Positions 58,715 through 64,000 of a stretch of DNA of 64,000 nt are shown here, piece after piece. Both the position numbers and the translations under genes were made by a program. The DNA is taken from assembly GCF_024169655.1 (NCBI RefSeq), contig NZ_JALJWV010000001.1:4508001-4572000 (forward strand). Reading direction: 5' to 3'. The notes under the pieces were generated by a model, which saw only the letters and a list, made by a program, of their open reading frames with translations, made no database searches and had not been told where the DNA came from. Positions within the stretch are counted from its first letter, which is position 1. Every line of letters begins with the position of its first letter. The stretch comes from Pseudomonas marginalis. GTDB taxonomy: Bacteria; Pseudomonadota; Gammaproteobacteria; Pseudomonadales; Pseudomonadaceae.

Positions 58715-60757
58715 TTATGACGCCTGGGGCACCGTGGCTTCGACAGGTTCAATAGTATCGTGACGGACGACCGCACCGAACTGTTGCATCAATTGCTGGA
58801 TGAGCGGGTCGCCGTGGATCGACTCCTCGGCCTCGCGCTGGCGATTGAGGCGCCGGCGGGTCGCGGCCTGGGCCGGGGTTTCCTGCTCGGGCTTGATCAA
58901 CTCGATGGCGATGGTCAGCGTGCGCTCGTGGTACTGGTTGAGGGCATCGTTGAGCCGGCGCTGCTGGGTCGCATTGAACAGGGCGCTGTGGGCCGGGTCC
59001 AGGTGCAGCAGCCAGTGGTCGCCCTCGATGGCGATCAGGGTGCAGTTGGCGGCGATGCTACCGGTCATGCCGGAAATCGGCAGTTTCGGGAACAGCTCCA
59101 GCCATTGCAGGGCCAGGCCGGTGGCCGGCGCCGCAGCGGGTTCCGCTTCGGGTTCGGGGGCCGGCTCGGCAGCGTGCTCACTGGCCAGTTCGTCCAGGTA
59201 GCTGTAGGCCGAATCGATATCCGGCTCGATGTAGTCTTCGTCCAGCGGCGGTTCGTCGTCGAGGTCGATGCCGTGCGTTGCGGCGTCCACCTGGGCGACG
59301 GTCGGCTCGGGGGCGGGCGCGCTGACCCACTCCGGCGCGTCCGGCACCACGCTGTCCGGGGTCGGTGTGGGCATCGGCGTCAGCTCGGGCTGCTCGCTGG
59401 CGGTTTCCAGCATGGGCTCCACGGCGGGCTCAGCCTCCACCGGGGCATTCCAGGGCAAGTCGACCACCGGGGCCGGGGTTGGCTCGACCACCGGCTCAGG
59501 CGCGACCACAGGCGCGACAACCACAGGTTCAGGTACCGGCACAACCGGTGCAGGTGCAGGTGCAGCAACCACTGGCGCGACCACCGCTGCGCCAGCCACG
59601 GGTTTGGCGGAATCAACTGTGGCCTGGCTGATCCCCACTGGCTTTAGCGGCTGTCTCGGCGCGTCTGTCGAATCGGCGGGCCGGAAGGCCAGCATGCGCA
59701 GCAGGACCATTTCGAAGCCGCCGCGCGGGTCCGGCGCGAGGGGCAAGTCCCGGCGACCGATCAGGCCCATCTGGTAGTAGAACTGCACGTCTTCGGCCGG
59801 CAACGCCTGGGCCAGGGCCAACACGCGGTCGCGGTCGCCGTGACCGTTGTCGACACCTTCCGGCAGGGCCTGGGCGATGGCGACGCGGTGCAGCACGTTG
59901 AGGATTTCCGAGAGCACGCCGTTCCAGTCCGGACCTTGCTCCGACAAGTGACGCACAGCTTCGAGCAATGCCTTGGCGTCGCCTTCGATCAGCGCGTGCA
60001 GCACGTCGAACACCTGGCCGTGGTCGAGGGTGCCGAGCATCGCTCGCACATCGGCGGCCATGACCTTGCCTTCGCCAAAGGCGATGGCCTGGTCGGTGAG
60101 GCTCATGGCGTCACGCATCGAACCATCGGCGGCGCGGCCGAGCAGCCACAGTGCGTCGTCTTCGAACGGCACGTTCTCGACACCCAGCACGTGGGTCAAG
60201 TGCTCGACCACACGCTCCGGGGTCATGTTTTTAAGGGAAAACTGCAGGCACCGCGACAAAATCGTTGCAGGAAGTTTCTGCGGATCAGTGGTGGCCAGGA
60301 TGAATTTGACGTAGGGCGGCGGCTCTTCCAGGGTTTTCAACAAGGCGTTGAACGAGTGGCTGGAGAGCATGTGGACTTCGTCGATCAGGTAGACCTTGAA
60401 GCGGCCGCGGCTCGGCGCGTACTGCACGTTATCGAGCAACTCGCGAGTGTCTTCGACCTTGGTGCGGCTCGCGGCATCGATCTCGATCAGGTCGACGAAA
60501 CGCCCTTCGTCGATCTCGCGGCACACCGAGCAGGTGCCGCAGGGCGTCGAGGTGATACCCGTTTCGCAGTTCAGGCATTTGGCAATGATTCGGGCAATGG
60601 TAGTCTTGCCGACACCGCGAGTACCGGTAAACAGGTAGGCGTGGTGTAGCCGTTGGCTGTCCAAGGCATTGATCAGAGCCTTGAGCACATGGGTCTGGCC
60701 GACCATTTCGCGGAACGAGCGCGGGCGCCATTTACGTGCAAGAACCTGATAACTCAT
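58715..60757 (-). CDS. dnaX: DNA polymerase III tau/gamma subunit
   Basis: Clamp-loader ATPase of 680 residues. It has Walker A (LFTGTRGVGKTTIARIIAKC), a Zn module (CLNCETGITSTPCGTCSVC), DExx (YLIDEVHMLSSHSFNALLKT) and the SRC motif (ILSRCLQFSL). Residues about 400-560 are a Pro/Ala/Val/Glu-rich linker of low complexity, then the tau C terminus that binds polymerase. I saw no A-AAA-AAG slip site like that of E. coli. The start is the ATG at 60757; the frame runs further without similarity. Confidence 0.96.
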   Translation of the reverse strand: MSYQVLARKWRPRSFREMVGQTHVLKALINALDSQRLHHAYLFTGTRGVGKTTIARIIAKCLNCETGITSTPCGTCSVCREIDEGRFVDLIEIDAASRTKVEDTRELLDNVQYAPSRGRFKVYLIDEVHMLSSHSFNALLKTLEEPPPYVKFILATTDPQKLPATILSRCLQFSLKNMTPERVVEHLTHVLGVENVPFEDDALWLLGRAADGSMRDAMSLTDQAIAFGEGKVMAADVRAMLGTLDHGQVFDVLHALIEGDAKALLEAVRHLSEQGPDWNGVLSEILNVLHRVAIAQALPEGVDNGHGDRDRVLALAQALPAEDVQFYYQMGLIGRRDLPLAPDPRGGFEMVLLRMLAFRPADSTDAPRQPLKPVGISQATVDSAKPVAGAAVVAPVVAAPAPAPVVPVPEPVVVAPVVAPEPVVEPTPAPVVDLPWNAPVEAEPAVEPMLETASEQPELTPMPTPTPDSVVPDAPEWVSAPAPEPTVAQVDAATHGIDLDDEPPLDEDYIEPDIDSAYSYLDELASEHAAEPAPEPEAEPAAAPATGLALQWLELFPKLPISGMTGSIAANCTLIAIEGDHWLLHLDPAHSALFNATQQRRLNDALNQYHERTLTIAIELIKPEQETPAQAATRRRLNRQREAEESIHGDPLIQQLMQQFGAVVRHDTIEPVEATVPQAS

Positions 60758-60889
60758 CGAAAACCGTCGCAACTGAGAAGCGGAGCCGGTAATGCTAGCG
60801 GAGCAAGGGGGAAATTGCATCCGGCACGCTTGCCTAATCTGACTAAGATTGCCTGATTGGCCATGAAAAGGCCTGAACCCGGAGAGTGT

Positions 60890-61651
60890 ATGCGCGTAGT
60901 CCTGGGCGCTTTATGGATAATCACCACGGCCTGCCTGGCGGCGCCCGCACCGTTGCGCTTCTCGGTTTCCGACAGTTGGGCGATGCCCATGGTGCAGGTG
61001 GAGGACGGCCGACCCACCCAGGGCATTTTGTATGACCTGATGTTGAGCCTGGCCACCCAGGTCGGCCGCCCGGTCGAGTTCCACGTACTGTCCCGCGCAC
61101 GCATTGCCAACGCGATGGCCCACGGCGACATCGATGTGCGCTGTTATGTCACCCAGGCCTGGCTCGACAATTTGTCTGACGACTACATCTGGAGCCTACC
61201 GCTGCTGGTCCAGCGCAACGTATTGGTCAGCGCTCACAGCCATCCGGTGCAAGTGACCCGGCTGGCGCCGCAGTCGATCGGAACAGTGCTCAATTACCGC
61301 TACTCCACACTCGACCCGCTGTTCGCCAACGGCCAATTGAGGCGCGACGACGCCCGCAGCGAAGAGCAGGTGCTGCACAAACTGGTGGCCGGGCGCTTCA
61401 AGTATGCGGTGGCCAACGAATGGATCGTCGACCGCTTCAACCAGAACCTGCCGATGGATCAGCGACTGCACAAAGTTGCCATGATCGAGGAGCAAAGCCT
61501 GGGCTGCGTCGTGCGCAACGACCCGGACCTGCCGGTGCAACAAATCCTGCGCACCCTGCTGCAGATGAAGACGTCAGGCGAAATCGACGACATCATCAAG
61601 CTGTACACCGGCGAAAACGCAGTGCCCTTGCACGCTCCTGACAAGAACTGA
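60890..61651 (+). CDS. Periplasmic solute-binding protein (SBP_bac_3-like)
   Basis: Protein of 253 residues with a signal peptide (MRVVLGALWIITTACLA, then APAPLRF) and a type-2 solute-binding fold: GILYDLMLSLATQVGRPVEF, the mid-domain DIDVRCYVTQAWLDNLSDDY, and the closing EIDDIIKLYTGEN. It is like amino-acid ABC binding proteins, but no permease or ATPase genes are adjacent, so it may be an orphan receptor or sensor component. The ATG at 60890 has GGAG directly upstream. Confidence 0.85.
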   Translation: MRVVLGALWIITTACLAAPAPLRFSVSDSWAMPMVQVEDGRPTQGILYDLMLSLATQVGRPVEFHVLSRARIANAMAHGDIDVRCYVTQAWLDNLSDDYIWSLPLLVQRNVLVSAHSHPVQVTRLAPQSIGTVLNYRYSTLDPLFANGQLRRDDARSEEQVLHKLVAGRFKYAVANEWIVDRFNQNLPMDQRLHKVAMIEEQSLGCVVRNDPDLPVQQILRTLLQMKTSGEIDDIIKLYTGENAVPLHAPDKN

Positions 61652-61704
61652 CAGAGCCACCTTATAGACTGGGCTCAACCAACCCCCGTTCTCAAGGAGC
61701 CCCC

Positions 61705-62076
61705 ATGAACACCGTTGCTCATTACTTCCTGCTGTATGTCGACAGCCCCGCCACCAGCGCCAACTTCTACAGCCGCCTGCTGGACAAAGCACCGGTTGAA
61801 TTGAACCCGACCTTTGCCCTGTTCATTCTCAATAATGGTGTAAAGCTGGGCCTGTGGTCGCGCCACACCGTGGAACCGGCGGCCCAAGCCACGGGCGGCG
61901 GCGGCGAAGTGGGTTTCGCCCTGCCCGACCAAGCCGCCGTGGACACCCTGCACGACCAATGGCTGGAACGTGGCGCCACGATCATTCAGTCACCGACCGT
62001 CGTGGACTTTGGCTACACCTTTGTCGCCCAGGACCTCGACGGCCATCGGTTGCGGGCGTTCTGCATGAGCGACTGA
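61705..62076 (+). CDS. VOC-superfamily (glyoxalase-like) protein
   Basis: Protein of 123 residues with the two beta-alpha-beta-beta-beta units of the VOC fold: HYFLLYVDSPATSANFYSRL, GVKLGLWSRHTVEP, then ATIIQSPTVVDFGYTFVAQD and DGHRLRAFCM. Related proteins bind metals or small hydrophobic drugs (bleomycin-resistance type) or act as isomerases; no ligand can be assigned. Its 3' end overlaps the convergent transporter by 87 bases. Confidence 0.88.
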   Translation: MNTVAHYFLLYVDSPATSANFYSRLLDKAPVELNPTFALFILNNGVKLGLWSRHTVEPAAQATGGGGEVGFALPDQAAVDTLHDQWLERGATIIQSPTVVDFGYTFVAQDLDGHRLRAFCMSD

Positions 62077-62955
62077 GCAGCGCCGCCAGCGTCCTTCCAG
62101 GCTGATGGCCGCCACACTGGCAAGCACAATCACCGCGCCGAGCATCACCTGCCCGGCAAGGTGCTCGCCCAGCAGTGTCGCCGCCATCGCCATGGCCACC
62201 GGGGGAACCAGGTACATCGCGACCGATGCACGGCTGACCTCGACATGCTTCAACACGTAGGCCCAGGCAAGGTACGCCAGGGCGCTGGGGAAAATGCCCA
62301 GGACCAGCACCGCCAGGTTTTCCGGCCAGGGCGCCTGCGCCATGGCGGCGGGCAGGCCGGGCAGGTTCACGCAGAGCATCAGGGTGCCCGACCACACCAT
62401 GTAGCACGCCAGGGTCAACGGGCTGTAGCGGTGGGCATAGTGCTTCTGGATGACGAAATACACGCTCCACGACACCGCCGCCAGCAGGATCAACAGACCA
62501 CGTGGATCGATGTCACCCACCCCCTGCTCACCCCAGATCACCACCAGCACGCCGAGCAACCCCAGCAATACGCAGCTCCAGCGCCAGGCGCTGATCCGCT
62601 CCTTCAAGCCAAAAAACGCAATCAGCACACTGAACAGCGGTGCCGACTGCGCCAATACACTGGATGCCGCCGCTGTCACCCATTGCTGCCCGTAGTTGAG
62701 GCAGGTGTGATGCAGGAACACCCCGAAAAATCCCAGCACCAGCAACCATGGCACATCCCGCAGGCGCGGCTGACTGATGCCCTGCACCAACGCCACACCC
62801 CCCATGAACACCGATGCGACCAGAAACCGCAACAACGCCAACTGGCCGGGGCTATAACTGTGCAGCCCCACGTGTACGCCAATCGGCGAATAGGCCCAAC
62901 AGAGGATCACGCTGGCGATGACTAGCGTAAGCTTTGCGGGTGACGGGGCATTCAT
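61990..62955 (-). CDS. EamA/DMT-family transporter
   Basis: Inner-membrane protein of 321 residues with ten helices. It starts MNAPSPAKLTLVIASVILCW and has the usual family elements GQQWVTAAASSVLAQSAPLF and ACYMVWSGTLMLCVNLPG. The last about 35 residues after LEGRWRR are hydrophilic and lie opposite the VOC gene, so the tail may be a read-through extension. The ATG at 62955 was preferred to those at 63006-63018. It is divergent from the LysR gene at 63058, its likely regulator. Confidence 0.86.
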   Translation of the reverse strand: MNAPSPAKLTLVIASVILCWAYSPIGVHVGLHSYSPGQLALLRFLVASVFMGGVALVQGISQPRLRDVPWLLVLGFFGVFLHHTCLNYGQQWVTAAASSVLAQSAPLFSVLIAFFGLKERISAWRWSCVLLGLLGVLVVIWGEQGVGDIDPRGLLILLAAVSWSVYFVIQKHYAHRYSPLTLACYMVWSGTLMLCVNLPGLPAAMAQAPWPENLAVLVLGIFPSALAYLAWAYVLKHVEVSRASVAMYLVPPVAMAMAATLLGEHLAGQVMLGAVIVLASVAAISLEGRWRRCSVAHAERPQPMAVEVLGDKGVAKVHDGR

Positions 62956-63057
62956 CGACGGCATCCAGAAACAGAAAAGGAGTGCCGCCAGTCTTGGCCG
63001 GGTCATGCGGCAGGACAATTAAGCGTTTCTGACTTCTGAAATCAGTGGAACTGAGCG

Positions 63058-63927
63058 ATGGAAATGGCCCAACTGAAGATGGTGCGAGCCGTGGCGCAAA
63101 CCGGCAGCGTGGCCCAAGCCGCGCTGCAATTGCATTGCGTGCCGTCGAACATCACCACGCGCATCAAACAGCTGGAAAGCGAATTGGGCACGCCGCTGTT
63201 CATCCGTGCCGGACGCGGGCTGGCGATCAGTGCCGCCGGTGAAATCTTCCTCGATTACTGCGAGCGCATCCTGGCACTGGTGGACGAATCCAAACGAGCG
63301 GTGGACGCCAACGCGATCCCGCGGGGCACCTTGCGTATCGGCGCGGTGGAGTCCAGTGCCAGCGGCCGCCTGCCACCGCTGCTGGCGGAATACCATCGAC
63401 GCTACCCCGACGTCAGCCTGGAACTGGTGACGGGTGCCTGGGGCCAACTGCTCGACGACCTGCAACACCATCGCCTGGACGTGGCGCTGGTAGCCGCCGG
63501 TAACACACGCACCAAGCTCGAACACAGCGTGGTCTACAGCGAACGCCTGGTGCTGATCGCCAGCCCCTCCAGCGCGCCGATCAACGGCGCCGAGGACCTG
63601 GCAGGACGCACCCTGCTGGTCTGGCCGCCCGGCTGCCCTTATCGCGCCGCCCTGGAAAACTGGGTCAAACCCCACGACCTCAAGCCGGCCATCGCCAGCT
63701 ACGCCAGTTGGGGCACGATCATCGGCTGCGTCAGCGCGGGGATTGGCGTGGCATTGGCGCCGGAGGGCATTCTGGCGCGCTATGAGCAGACCAGTCAGTT
63801 GGCCTCGTATCGATTCGAAGAACTGGCGGCCGTGGATAACCTGTTGTTCTGGCACAAGGACACGCAGCGACATCTGGCCAGGGATGCATTCGCTGGGCTG
63901 CTGCGCGAAACCTTCGGCCAACACTGA
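63058..63927 (+). CDS. LysR-family transcriptional regulator
   Basis: Regulator of 289 residues with the N-terminal HTH (AQLKMVRAVAQTGSVAQAAL, then QLHCVPSNITTRIKQLE) and a LysR effector domain (RGTLRIGAVESSASGRLPPL). It is divergent from the DMT transporter with about 100 bases between starts. The pairing of LysR with a DMT exporter often controls metabolite or drug efflux. The ATG at 63064 is an alternative start. Confidence 0.9.
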   Translation: MEMAQLKMVRAVAQTGSVAQAALQLHCVPSNITTRIKQLESELGTPLFIRAGRGLAISAAGEIFLDYCERILALVDESKRAVDANAIPRGTLRIGAVESSASGRLPPLLAEYHRRYPDVSLELVTGAWGQLLDDLQHHRLDVALVAAGNTRTKLEHSVVYSERLVLIASPSSAPINGAEDLAGRTLLVWPPGCPYRAALENWVKPHDLKPAIASYASWGTIIGCVSAGIGVALAPEGILARYEQTSQLASYRFEELAAVDNLLFWHKDTQRHLARDAFAGLLRETFGQH

Positions 63928-63933
63928 TCGAAC

Positions 63934-64000
63934 ATCAGCTTTTCGGAGTAGCCAATCGCGCGTACTGATCCAGCCGAGGAACGACCGATCCGGAGCATTG
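63934..64000 (-). CDS. C-terminal fragment of a gene running off the window
   Basis: On the minus strand the last 67 bases encode CSGSVVPRLDQYARLATPKS followed by a stop at 63934. This looks like the C terminus of a protein whose body lies beyond the window. No family can be named. Confidence 0.4.

Noticed and set aside
58715..60757. Programmed frameshift in dnaX
   Set aside because: No A-AAA-AAG slippery run was seen on the coding strand.

Overview
The window looks like chromosomal DNA of a fluorescent Pseudomonas (P. fluorescens group). It is GC-rich and carries many short GTGGGAGC-type REP hairpins. Two blocks recall the P. aeruginosa chromosome from memory: an ECF sigma factor beside a FabH-like synthase (PA3285/PA3286), and a cbb3 block running cco1, cco2, ccoGHIS, hemN, anr, apt, recR, ybaB, dnaX (about PA1557 to PA1532). 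No rRNA, tRNA, CRISPR array, insertion sequence or prophage was seen.

Layout. 0.1-9.4 kb is ordinary chromosome: a LysR regulator divergent from a frameshifted MFS gene, an NCS1 permease, a CvfB-like S1 protein, a TorF-type porin, a lipoprotein and a DEAD-box helicase. 9.4-10.7 kb is an MscS-type channel. 10.98-15.79 kb is a compact five-gene operon: a haem-oxygenase-like diiron oxidase fused to a cupin, a Rieske protein, an MFS exporter, an ATP-grasp ligase and a B3/B4 tRNA-editing-like protein. It has a perfect palindrome upstream. An Lrp/AsnC regulator and an EamA exporter follow on the other strand. This is the best candidate for an undescribed system. 17.4-26.3 kb has azoR, a second LysR gene, a hydrolase, a periplasmic cyclophilin, an ABC exporter, aquaporin Z, a FemAB-like acyltransferase and a Porin_5 porin. 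26.4-40.1 kb has the ECF sigma/anti-sigma pair, the FabH-like synthase, hrpA, aceK, two DMT transporters, a CPBP protease, a PAS chemoreceptor and a small hydrolase.

40.2-56.4 kb is a respiratory block. Two complete cbb3 oxidase operons (ccoNOQP twice) are followed by assembly genes ccoGHIS, a TauE/SafE-like membrane protein, hemN with a perfect ANR box, and anr. Together these give high-affinity oxidases, copper delivery and maturation, oxygen-independent haem synthesis and the oxygen sensor. A GCGAC-N5-GTCGC element recurs upstream of both operons' neighbourhoods and of ccoG, which suggests a shared redox regulator. 56.4-60.8 kb holds recR, an MDR oxidoreductase, ybaB and dnaX. 60.9-64 kb has a periplasmic solute-binding protein, a VOC protein overlapping a DMT transporter tail to tail, and a LysR gene divergent from that transporter.
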